A model generated the notes under the pieces. It had not been told where the DNA came from and did no database searches. It was given only the letters and a program-made list of their open reading frames with translations. The translations under genes were made by a program, and so were the position numbers. A DNA stretch of 64,000 nucleotides from Falsiroseomonas frigidaquae. Its GTDB lineage: Bacteria > Pseudomonadota > Alphaproteobacteria > Acetobacterales > Acetobacteraceae. How positions within the stretch are numbered: the first letter of the stretch is position 1; each line of letters begins with the position of its first letter. The stretch covers positions 1 to 64,000 of the forward strand of contig NZ_JAAVTX010000008.1 in assembly GCF_012163145.1 (NCBI RefSeq). The letters run 5' to 3'. Shown one piece after another: positions 32,111-39,801 of the stretch.

Positions 32111-33643
32111 TTATTTCCACTTCGCCAGGTAGAAGCGCGGCAGCTCGTCCGGGAAGGCCTTGAAGTCGAGCGAGCGCGTGAAGGCGTAGGTGTTGACGTA
32201 GGTGTGCAGCGGCACCCAATACGCCTGTTCCGTGATCCGCTTGATGGCGGCGGAATAGGCGGCGTTGCGCACCGCCTCATCGGCGGAGGAGCCACCTTCC
32301 ACCAGCAGGCGCTGCAGCTCCGGGTCGCGGGCGTAGTCGTCGTTGGTGTCGCCGAAGAAGTTCGGCAGGATGGCGGAGACGTCGTTGATGGAATAGCTGC
32401 CCCAGCTGCCCATCGACATCGCCAGTTCCCCACGCCAGGCGCGCTGGATTTGCGCTGCCACCTGCAGCAGGTTCAGCCGGGCGCGGATGCCGACGGCCTG
32501 CAGGTAGCTCTGCACCGCCTCGGACCATTGGCGCGGCTGGACATAGCTGGTCAGCTCGATGTCGAAGCCGTTCGGGTAGCCGGCCTCGGCCAGAAGCTGC
32601 TTCGCCTTCTCCGGATTGTAGTCGTACTGCACCGCGGCATCGGCATTGCAGCCGAACTGGCTGGGGTAGCAGGGCGCCACCGGCACGCGGGACCCGCCGG
32701 TGACCAGGCGCTCCGCGATCGTCTTGCGGTCGATCGCGTGCCACACCGCCTGGCGCACCTTCAGGTTCTTCATCGGCGTGTCACCGCTGCGACCGGCCGC
32801 ATCCAGGCTGAGATAGCCGATGCGCATGGATTCCTGGCGCAGCGTCTGCAGGAAGGGAATGCGGTTGACGTTGGGCACCTGGTCCGGGTTCATGTTCCAG
32901 ATCCAGTCGACGCGCTGCGCCAGCAGCTCCGTCAGCTCGGTCGCGGCGTCGGTCACGAAGCGCACGGTGATGCGGCGGATGGCCGGCTTGCCCTTGGGGC
33001 CACCCGCATAATAATCGTCGAAGCGTTCGTATTCGACGCCGCTGGAGACATCGAACTTCGTGATCTTGTAGGGCCCGGCGCCGACCGGCGCGCGGCTGTA
33101 GCCCTCCGCGCCCACACGCTCCCGATAGGCCTGCGGCCAGATCGGCGTGACCAGCGCCAGGTAGTCCAGCGCCGCCGGCGTCGGGCGCTTCAGATGGATG
33201 CGCAGCTTGAAGTCGCCATCCGCTTCGGCGCGCTCGATCCAGGCATAGTTGCTCGGCGTCGCGACGCGGGTTTCAGGGTTGGAGACGGTGTTGAGGGTGT
33301 AGACCGCATCCTTCGCCGTGAAGGGGCTGCCATCATGGAATTTCACGCCCTGGCGCAGCGTGAATTCCAGCAGCAGGGGGTTCACCCAGCGCCATTCGGT
33401 CGCCATGGCCGGCACCACGCGGAAGGTCTCCGGGTCCCGGTGCACCAGCCCGTCCCATGCCTGGTGGCCGAGGATCAGGCCGGTGCGCTGGCTGTTGAAA
33501 TAGGCGTCGATATTCGGCACCGCGTCGCGGAACACCAGGCGCAGCGTGTCCTGCGCCTTCTGCGCCTGCGCCTCGCCGCCGAGCAGCGTGATGCCGCCCG
33601 CGGCGGCCAGCCCTTTGCCGAGCGTCCTGCGTCCGATGGTCAT
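32111..33643 (-). CDS. ABC transporter substrate-binding protein, family 5
   Basis: Periplasmic receptor of the DppA/OppA family, 510 residues. MTIGRRTLGKGLAAAGGITLL is a twin-arginine-type signal. Landmarks: FTLRQGVKFHDGSPFTAKDAVY, NLKVRQAVWHAIDRKTIAERL and KAKQLLAEAGYPNGFDIEL. It is convergent with the dpp-type operon and probably supplies one of its substrates; two further receptors of this family follow at 33719 and 38157. Its 5' gap (33644-33718) shows no feature. Confidence 0.93.
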   Translation of the reverse strand: MTIGRRTLGKGLAAAGGITLLGGEAQAQKAQDTLRLVFRDAVPNIDAYFNSQRTGLILGHQAWDGLVHRDPETFRVVPAMATEWRWVNPLLLEFTLRQGVKFHDGSPFTAKDAVYTLNTVSNPETRVATPSNYAWIERAEADGDFKLRIHLKRPTPAALDYLALVTPIWPQAYRERVGAEGYSRAPVGAGPYKITKFDVSSGVEYERFDDYYAGGPKGKPAIRRITVRFVTDAATELTELLAQRVDWIWNMNPDQVPNVNRIPFLQTLRQESMRIGYLSLDAAGRSGDTPMKNLKVRQAVWHAIDRKTIAERLVTGGSRVPVAPCYPSQFGCNADAAVQYDYNPEKAKQLLAEAGYPNGFDIELTSYVQPRQWSEAVQSYLQAVGIRARLNLLQVAAQIQRAWRGELAMSMGSWGSYSINDVSAILPNFFGDTNDDYARDPELQRLLVEGGSSADEAVRNAAYSAAIKRITEQAYWVPLHTYVNTYAFTRSLDFKAFPDELPRFYLAKWK

Positions 33644-33718
33644 GTCATTGCTTCCCCGTTTGAACCCGGGGGAGCGTAGGAACCACGCGCCCCCGATGGC
33701 AAGCGGAGAGAGTGTGCG

Positions 33719-35293
33719 TCAGGCCTTTTCCACGTTCCAAAAGATCGGGAAGGACGATTCCATCAGGCCCGTCAGCGAGGTGCGGTATGCGGCCGGGATG
33801 GTGAACTGGCCCCACATGACGGACGGCGTCAGCTCATAGGCCAGGCGCTGGATTTCCGCCGTCAGGCGCTGGCGTTCCGCCGGCGTTTCCGCATTGGCGA
33901 ATTCCTGCGTCAGGCGCGGAATGCGTTCGTCGCAGGACCAGCCGGGGTAATCGGCGCAGGTGCTGGCGACGTAGAAATGGGTCAGCGGCGTCAGCATATC
34001 GACGCCGTTGGAATAGACGGCGAACATGCTCCAGCCATCGCGGCGCGCACGGCGTGCGAGGACGGTGCCCCAATCCATCTGCTGCTCATCCACCGTGAAG
34101 CCGGCTTCCTTCATGTTCTGCACCAGCACCTGCGCCGCGGTCTGGGAGATGGAGCCCGCCACCTGCAGGAACTGCACCGGCTGCCCGCGATAGGATGTCT
34201 TCGCCAGCTCCGCCTTCGCCTCCGCAATGGAGAACTTGGCACCCTCCGCCCCCGCATCCGTGCTGTAGGGCGCATCGCACATCCAGAAGCTGGTGCATTG
34301 CGGCGCACGGAAGCGCGGCGGCACGCCGATGGCCTGCAGCACCGTGTTCTGGTCCACCAGCTTCCACAACACGCGGCGCACGGCGGGGTCATCGAAAGGC
34401 GGAGCCGCGTGATTCAGCCGAAAGTTGCCCTGGAACTGGTGCAGCCCGCCGAGCGACAGCAGCTTGATGTCGCGCGAGCGTTCGAGGCGCGGGATCCAGT
34501 CGAAGGGCACGTATTGCTGGTAGTCGATCTCATTCGCCAGGAGCGCCGTGGCGCCCGTCGCCTGGTCCGGCATGACGCGCAGCGACAGGCTGTCCACCTT
34601 CACCACCTTGCCGCCGGAGAGGAAATCCGGCGCCTCGCTGCGCGGCACGTAGTCCGCGAATTTCTCCAGCACCATGTAGTTGCCGGGGCGGTACTGGTCC
34701 GGGCGGAAGCGGAAGGGGCCGGAGCCGATGATCTCCGTGATCCGCGTATCGCCGGAGGTGCGCGCCAGGCGTTCCGGCAGGATGAAGGGTACCGGCGCGT
34801 TCGGCTTGCCGAGCACGTCCAGCACCAGCGGGAAGGGCCGCTTCAGCACCAGCTCGAAGCCCAGCGTACCCTTGGTGGTCAGGCTGGCATGTGCATCCCG
34901 CAGCATGCGCCCCAGCGCATCCTTCGGCATCCAGCGCTGCAGCGACAGCACCACATCGGTGGAGGTGACGGGCGTGCCGTCGTGGAACTTCATCCCCGGC
35001 CGCAGGGTGAAATTCCAGGTCAGCCGGTCGGCGGAGGTGGTATGGCTTTCCACCATCTGCGGCTGGATGCGGCCCTGGCCATCCATCGCATAGAGCGTGT
35101 CGAAGATGTGGAAGCCGAAGGTGCGCGTGATGGCCGCCGTGGTCATATAGGGGTCGAGGATCACCACCTCCGATTCCAGCACCAAATTGAGCTGGCTGGC
35201 GGCGCGGGCGCCCTGCGGGCGGATGATGCCGGCGGCGGCGAGCGCCGTGCCGCCCGCCATCAGTCCTCGGCGGCCGATCAAGCTCTGGGGCAT
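33719..35293 (-). CDS. ABC transporter substrate-binding protein, family 5 (second)
   Basis: Periplasmic receptor of 524 residues. The start at 35293 gives MPQSLIGRRGLMAGGTALAAAGI, a twin-arginine-like signal; the frame upstream reads low-quality residues. Landmarks: QLNLVLESEVVILDPYMTTAAI, WNFTLRPGMKFHDGTPVTSTDVV, PAVRRVLWKLVDQNTVLQAIG. It is divergent from an amidase gene across a GATATATC palindrome, so both may be controlled together. It is not similar enough to the previous receptor to be a recent copy. Confidence 0.92.
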   Translation of the reverse strand: MPQSLIGRRGLMAGGTALAAAGIIRPQGARAASQLNLVLESEVVILDPYMTTAAITRTFGFHIFDTLYAMDGQGRIQPQMVESHTTSADRLTWNFTLRPGMKFHDGTPVTSTDVVLSLQRWMPKDALGRMLRDAHASLTTKGTLGFELVLKRPFPLVLDVLGKPNAPVPFILPERLARTSGDTRITEIIGSGPFRFRPDQYRPGNYMVLEKFADYVPRSEAPDFLSGGKVVKVDSLSLRVMPDQATGATALLANEIDYQQYVPFDWIPRLERSRDIKLLSLGGLHQFQGNFRLNHAAPPFDDPAVRRVLWKLVDQNTVLQAIGVPPRFRAPQCTSFWMCDAPYSTDAGAEGAKFSIAEAKAELAKTSYRGQPVQFLQVAGSISQTAAQVLVQNMKEAGFTVDEQQMDWGTVLARRARRDGWSMFAVYSNGVDMLTPLTHFYVASTCADYPGWSCDERIPRLTQEFANAETPAERQRLTAEIQRLAYELTPSVMWGQFTIPAAYRTSLTGLMESSFPIFWNVEKA

Positions 35294-35338
35294 GCCTCGA
35301 TTTCCTCTTCCCCGGGCGGGGTTGGCCCCTCGCCGTTC

Positions 35339-35346
35339 GATATATC
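35339..35346. promoter_or_regulatory. GATATATC palindrome, site A
   Basis: GATATATC lies between the receptor start (35293) and the amidase start (35398). On the reverse strand the context is ATAGGATATATCGAA. The same core recurs at 38089 and 42699, always in a divergent gap of this cluster; it is the suggested operator of the local GntR/FCD regulator. Confidence 0.5.
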
Positions 35347-35397
35347 CTATGCCAGCATGACCCCCAGGAAGCGGAATGCGCAAGAAGGAAACGGGCG

Positions 35398-36831
35398 ATG
35401 GACGACTCCGAATTGCTGTTCATGCCGGCGACGCAGGCCGCCGCGCTGATCCGCCGGCGCCGGCTTTCGCCGGTGGAACTCACGCAGGCGATGCTGGCGG
35501 CGATCGACCGGGAGCAGCCGCGGCTGAACTGCTTCGTGACCGTGCTGCACGAGCAGGCGATGGACAGTGCGCGGCGCGCCGAACAGGCGGTGATGGAGGG
35601 TGCGGCGCTCGGCCCTCTGCACGGCGTGCCGCTGCACATCAAGGACCAGGTGGATACGGCGGATGTGCTGACGACGCACGGCTCCGCCATCTTCGCCAGC
35701 AATGTGCCGACGCGTGACGATGCGACCGCGGCGCGGCTGAAGGCGGCGGGCGGCATTCTGGTCGGCAAGACCACCATGCCGGAATTCGGTCACAAGGGTC
35801 TGACGGATGGGCCCAGTTTCGGCACCACGCGCAATCCCTGGGACCTGTCACGCACCACCGGCGGCTCCTCCGGCGGCGCCGCGGCGGCAGTGGCTGCCGG
35901 GCTGGGGCCGCTCGGGCTGGGCACGGATGGCGCGGGGTCCGTCCGCATTCCGGCGGCCTGCTGCGGCATCGTCGGGCTGAAGGCGACACTCGGCAGCGTG
36001 CCGTGGGAAGCCTCCGCCGACACTTTTGCGAATAACGTCTATGCCGGGCCGATGACGCGCACCGTCAGCGATGCCGCCGTCATGCTCTCCGTCATCGCCG
36101 GGCCGAGCGAGCGCGATGCGCAGAGCCTGCGCGGACCGGGCATCGCGCCGCTGCCGCCGGGGCTGGTGGGCGGCGACCTGCACGGGCTGCGCGTGGGCTA
36201 TATAGCGCGCGCCTGCAACGCGAAGGTGCAGGCGGAGATGGCCGACAACACGCTGGCCAGCCTCGATGCGCTTTCCGCCCGCGGCGCCTTCGTGGAGGAG
36301 GTGACGGATGCCATCGACTGGATGGAATTCCCCGGCCGCATCATGTACCAGGCCGGCTTCTTCGTCAGCTGCACGCCGCACCTGGCGCAGTGGCACAACC
36401 AGATGGACCCGGTGCTGCTGGCCTTCATGGAGCGCGGCGCGGGCTTCTCCCTGACCCAGTTCCGTGAGGCGCAATTTGCCCGCACGCAGCTGTTCCGCAC
36501 CATCCAGGGCCTGTTCAGCCGCTACGACGTGCTGGTGACGCCGACGCTGACGCGCACCGCTTTGCCCGCCGACTTCGACGCCGCCGATGGCCAGATCGAG
36601 ATCGAGGGCGAGCTCTGCGGCATCACCCGCCAGGGCTGGTCCAGCTACATGTACCCCTTCAACCTGACCGGCCACCCGGCGCTGACCATCCCCTCCGGCT
36701 TCGCGAAGGACGGGTTGCCGACGGCGGTGCAGCTGGTCGGGCCCTGGGGGACGGATATGAGCCTGCTGCGCCTCGGCGCGATCCTGGAACAGGACCGCCC
36801 CTGGGCGCAGCACAGGCCCCCTTCAGCCTGA
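35398..36831 (+). CDS. Amidase (amidase signature family)
   Basis: Cytoplasmic amidase of 477 residues. The Ser-cisSer-Lys triad is visible as K82 (PLHIKDQVDT), S157 (TTGGSSGG) and S181 (GTDGAGSVRIPAA). The family consensus GGSSGGAAAAVAAGLGPLGLGTDGAGS is intact. It hydrolyses an amide to acid and ammonia; GatA is excluded because no gatCB accompany it. It overlaps the convergent aminotransferase gene by nine bases, and is divergent from a receptor. Fits a path where imported amides are cut inside the cell. Confidence 0.94.
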   Translation: MDDSELLFMPATQAAALIRRRRLSPVELTQAMLAAIDREQPRLNCFVTVLHEQAMDSARRAEQAVMEGAALGPLHGVPLHIKDQVDTADVLTTHGSAIFASNVPTRDDATAARLKAAGGILVGKTTMPEFGHKGLTDGPSFGTTRNPWDLSRTTGGSSGGAAAAVAAGLGPLGLGTDGAGSVRIPAACCGIVGLKATLGSVPWEASADTFANNVYAGPMTRTVSDAAVMLSVIAGPSERDAQSLRGPGIAPLPPGLVGGDLHGLRVGYIARACNAKVQAEMADNTLASLDALSARGAFVEEVTDAIDWMEFPGRIMYQAGFFVSCTPHLAQWHNQMDPVLLAFMERGAGFSLTQFREAQFARTQLFRTIQGLFSRYDVLVTPTLTRTALPADFDAADGQIEIEGELCGITRQGWSSYMYPFNLTGHPALTIPSGFAKDGLPTAVQLVGPWGTDMSLLRLGAILEQDRPWAQHRPPSA

Positions 36832-38064
36832 AAGCCTTGCGACGGCGGCGAAGCCTTCCTCCGCCGCCTCCAGCCCACGATCCACCGCGGCGGCATCATG
36901 GGCGCAGTTGAGAAACATGTTGTGGCGCGGGTGGAAATAGGCCCCCGCCGCCAGCGCCGCGGCGCAGAAGGCCTCGCCGAGGCGGAAATCCGCGTCACCC
37001 GCGAATTGCAGCAGCGGCATCTGCGGCGGGCCGGACTGGATGATGCGCAACCCGTGCCGTTCGGCGCCCGCCGCGAAGCCATCGCGCAGCCGCTGCCCCA
37101 TGGCGCGCATCCGCGCCGGCCCGTCGATGCGCTGCAATTCCTCCAGCGTCGCCAGCGCCGCCGCCATCGGCACGGCGCCGCACCAGAAGGATCCGGTGGT
37201 GAACACCTCCGTCGCCGCGCGGCGCAGCCATTCGGCGCCGGTCACCGCGGCCAGCGGATGGCCATTGGCGATCGCCTTGCTGTAGGCGGCGAGGTCCGGC
37301 CGCACGCCCACCGTTTCCCACGACCCGCCGAGGTGCAGCCGGAAGCCGGCGCGCACATCATCCAGGATCAGCGCCGCGCCGGTCTCGTCGCAGATGGCGC
37401 GCAGCGCGCGGGCGAAGGCGGGGTCGGGCAGGTCCAGGGTGCGGGACATGTCGTGCCGGAAGGCGGTGACCAGGATGCCGGCGAGGTCGCATTTCGCCGC
37501 CTCCGCCGCCGCGCGAACCGAGGCCACGTCGTTGTAGTCGTAGAAAACCAGATGCGCCCGATCCTCCGCCGTGACGCCGGCGGTGGAAGGCGAGCACCAG
37601 GGCACCGCGCCGTGATAGGACCCGCGCGCCACCAGCACCTTGCGGCGGCGTGTCGCGGCACGGGCGATGGTGACGCAGGCAGTGGTCGCATCCGTGCCGT
37701 TCTTGGCCAGCAGGCACCATTCGGCATGCGGGATGGAGGCGACCAGGCGCTCCGCCAGTTCCACCAGCACCGGGGCCGGGCCGTTCATGCAATCGCCCAG
37801 CTGCGCCTGGCGCCGCGCCGCTTCCTCCACCACCGGGTCATGGTGGCCCAGCACGATCGGGCCCCAGGAGGACATGAAATCCACCACCTCCCGCCCATCC
37901 ACGTCCCACAGACGGCAGCCCTCCGCGCGGCTGTAGTATTGCGGGTAGCCGGCGGGCAGCTTCGCGGCGTTCAGGTGTCCCCAGAGGCCACCGGGGATGA
38001 CCCGCGCCGCACGCTCGCGCAGCACCGCGTCGCGGCTGAGATTGGTGGTGTGCGAATCAGGCAT
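36823..38064 (-). CDS. Class III aminotransferase, HemL-like
   Basis: PLP-dependent enzyme of 413 residues in the glutamate-1-semialdehyde aminomutase-like group. The PLP Lys is K263 in AAYSKAIANGHPL. The segment LILDDVRAGFRLHLGGSW replaces the common DEVxTGFR, a difference seen in catabolic members, so this is unlikely to be true HemL. ARGSYHGAVPWCSPS is the conserved Tyr-His region. Start at 38064 or 38076. It is divergent from the third receptor over GATATATC site B. It may move the amino group from the released amine. Confidence 0.9.
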   Translation of the reverse strand: MPDSHTTNLSRDAVLRERAARVIPGGLWGHLNAAKLPAGYPQYYSRAEGCRLWDVDGREVVDFMSSWGPIVLGHHDPVVEEAARRQAQLGDCMNGPAPVLVELAERLVASIPHAEWCLLAKNGTDATTACVTIARAATRRRKVLVARGSYHGAVPWCSPSTAGVTAEDRAHLVFYDYNDVASVRAAAEAAKCDLAGILVTAFRHDMSRTLDLPDPAFARALRAICDETGAALILDDVRAGFRLHLGGSWETVGVRPDLAAYSKAIANGHPLAAVTGAEWLRRAATEVFTTGSFWCGAVPMAAALATLEELQRIDGPARMRAMGQRLRDGFAAGAERHGLRIIQSGPPQMPLLQFAGDADFRLGEAFCAAALAAGAYFHPRHNMFLNCAHDAAAVDRGLEAAEEGFAAVARLSG

Positions 38065-38088
38065 CCGGCGCTCCATCGGCTCGGCGTC

Positions 38089-38096
38089 GATATATC
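38089..38096. promoter_or_regulatory. GATATATC palindrome, site B
   Basis: GATATATC lies between the aminotransferase start (38064) and the third receptor start (38157). Reverse-strand context ATATGATATATCGAC resembles site A (ATAGGATATATCGAA). Confidence 0.5.
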
Positions 38097-38156
38097 ATAT
38101 GGTGACAGCGCGCGAAAACCATTCAAGGATGCGCGTGCAGAAACGGAGAAACCGGC

Positions 38157-39653
38157 ATGCGACCACTCCTCGCCGCCCTTGTGGGCCTGACCCTGGCCTT
38201 CCCCGCCGCAGCGCAGACCCTGCGCATCGGCATCGCCTCGGACCCCGATGTGCTGGACCCCACCCTGTCGCGCAGCGTCGCCGCGCGGCAGGTCTTCATG
38301 GCGATGTGCGACAAGCTGATCGAGGTGGATGAGCAGGGCGCGCTGGTGCCGCAGCTCGCCACCGCCTGGGAATGGCAGGAAGGCGGCCGCGCCCTGTTGC
38401 TGACACTGCGCCCCGGCGTGACCTTCCATGACGGCGTGGCGCTGGATGCCGCCGCCGCCGTCGCCGGGTTGAACCGCCACATCACCGCCCAGGGCTCCAC
38501 CCGCCGGGGCGAGCTGGGCCCGGTGACGGCGGTGGAGGAAGCCGGGCCGATGCAGGTCCGCATCCGCCTGTCGGAGCCCTTCGCGCCACTGCTGGCGGCG
38601 CTGTCGGATCGCGCCGGCATGCTGGTCTCGCCGCGCCAGGCCAATGTGCTGGGTGCCGATTTCCAGAAGGACCCGGCCTGCGCCGGCCCCTATCGCCTGA
38701 CGCGGCGCGTGCCGCAGGACCGCATCGAGTTGGAGCGCTTTCCGGGTTATTGGAACGCCAACGCGCTGCATTTCGACCGGGTCGTGTACCGGCCGATCCC
38801 GGACACCACGGTGCGCGCCGCCAATCTGCGTTCGGGCACGCTGGATGTGATCGAGCGGGTGAACCCCTCCGACGTCACGACGCTGCGGCGCGATGCCCGG
38901 GTGAAGCTGCTGGAGGGGCCGTCGCTCGCCTCCGTCTACATCGCCATCAACGTCGCGCATGGCGCCAGCGCCCAGACGCCGCTCGGCCAGGACCCGCGGG
39001 TGCGGCAGGCGCTGGAGCTGGCGATCGACCGCAACGCGCTGAACCAGGTGGCCTTCGAGGGGCTGTACCGCCCCGGCAACCAATCCACCCCGCCCGGCCA
39101 CCCGCACCACATCGCCGCCCTGCCGGTGCCGGGCCGCGACCTGGCCCGCGCCCGGGCGCTGCTGAAGGAGGTCGGGCATGAGCGGGTGCGGATCAAGTTC
39201 TCCGTCCCCAACACCACCGAATACGTCCAGGCGGCGGAGGTGATCCAGGCCATGGCGGCGGAGGCCGGCATCGCGCTGGAGATCCAGGTGATCGAGGTTG
39301 CGACCCTGCTGCGCGCCTGGACCGCCGGGGATTTCGAGGCGCTGATCATCGCCTGGTCCGGCCGCACCGATGTGGACGGCAACCTCTGGGGCTTCAACGC
39401 CTGCGGCCAGAGCCTGAATGGCGGACGCTATTGCAGCGAACAGGCCGATGCGGCGTTGCGCGCCGGCCGCACCAGCGTGGAGCCCGCCGCGCGCCTGGCC
39501 GCCTATGGCCGCGCCATGGAGGTGCTGCTGCGCGACCGCCCCTACATCTACCTGTGGCACCCGCAGAGCTTCTTCGGCACCACGGCCGCGGTCAGCGGGT
39601 TGCGGCTGATCCCGGACGGCCTGATCCGCATCCAGGGCCTGCGCGGGAGCTGA
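38157..39653 (+). CDS. ABC transporter substrate-binding protein, family 5 (third)
   Basis: Periplasmic receptor of 498 residues with a Sec signal (MRPLLAALVGLTLAFPAAA, cleavage near 19). Landmarks: TLRIGIASDPDVLDPTLS, TLRPGVTFHDGVALDAAAAV, DPRVRQALELAIDRNALNQVA. CGGAGA is ten bases before the ATG. It is the third family-5 receptor near the single Dpp-type permease set. After it come strong hairpins. Confidence 0.94.
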   Translation: MRPLLAALVGLTLAFPAAAQTLRIGIASDPDVLDPTLSRSVAARQVFMAMCDKLIEVDEQGALVPQLATAWEWQEGGRALLLTLRPGVTFHDGVALDAAAAVAGLNRHITAQGSTRRGELGPVTAVEEAGPMQVRIRLSEPFAPLLAALSDRAGMLVSPRQANVLGADFQKDPACAGPYRLTRRVPQDRIELERFPGYWNANALHFDRVVYRPIPDTTVRAANLRSGTLDVIERVNPSDVTTLRRDARVKLLEGPSLASVYIAINVAHGASAQTPLGQDPRVRQALELAIDRNALNQVAFEGLYRPGNQSTPPGHPHHIAALPVPGRDLARARALLKEVGHERVRIKFSVPNTTEYVQAAEVIQAMAAEAGIALEIQVIEVATLLRAWTAGDFEALIIAWSGRTDVDGNLWGFNACGQSLNGGRYCSEQADAALRAGRTSVEPAARLAAYGRAMEVLLRDRPYIYLWHPQSFFGTTAAVSGLRLIPDGLIRIQGLRGS

Positions 39654-39669
39654 AGCGGCCAAAAGCCCT

Positions 39670-39705
39670 CCCCCGCACTGCGGGGGGTTGCGGCACTGCC
39701 GCAAC
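39670..39705 (+). terminator. Two adjacent hairpins after the third receptor gene
   Basis: CCCCCGC (39670-39676) pairs with GCGGGGG (39680-39686); GTTGCGGCA (39687-39695) then pairs with TGCCGCAAC (39697-39705). No U-tract follows. Likely a shared 3' end structure for the convergent genes. Confidence 0.55.
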
Positions 39706-39751
39706 GCCTGCGGCTGGTTGGGTGGGGGCTGCGTCACCGCGACACGCTCAC

Positions 39752-39797
39752 GCCCCCCCTCACCCCATCCCTCTCCCCCCAAGCGGGAGGAGAGGGT
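39752..39797. repeat. CCCTCACCCCATCCCTCTCC-type dispersed repeat
   Basis: The stretch after 39750 runs CCCCTCACCCCATCCCTCTC and closes with GGGAGGAGAGGG (39784-39795), giving a C-rich arm and a G-rich arm that pair. Sequences of this pattern are frequent intergenic repeats in high-GC proteobacteria. Only one copy is seen here. Confidence 0.4.
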
Positions 39798-39801
39798 GCC
39801 G

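Noticed and set aside
35398-36831. GatA subunit of the tRNA amidotransferase
   Set aside because: No gatB or gatC adjacent and the gene is within a transporter cluster; the catalytic triad alone is common to all amidase-signature enzymes.
36823-38064. True glutamate-1-semialdehyde aminomutase (hemL) of heme synthesis
   Set aside because: DDVRAGFR replaces the usual DEVxTGFR, alphaproteobacteria make aminolevulinate by HemA/ALAS, and the neighbours are catabolic.
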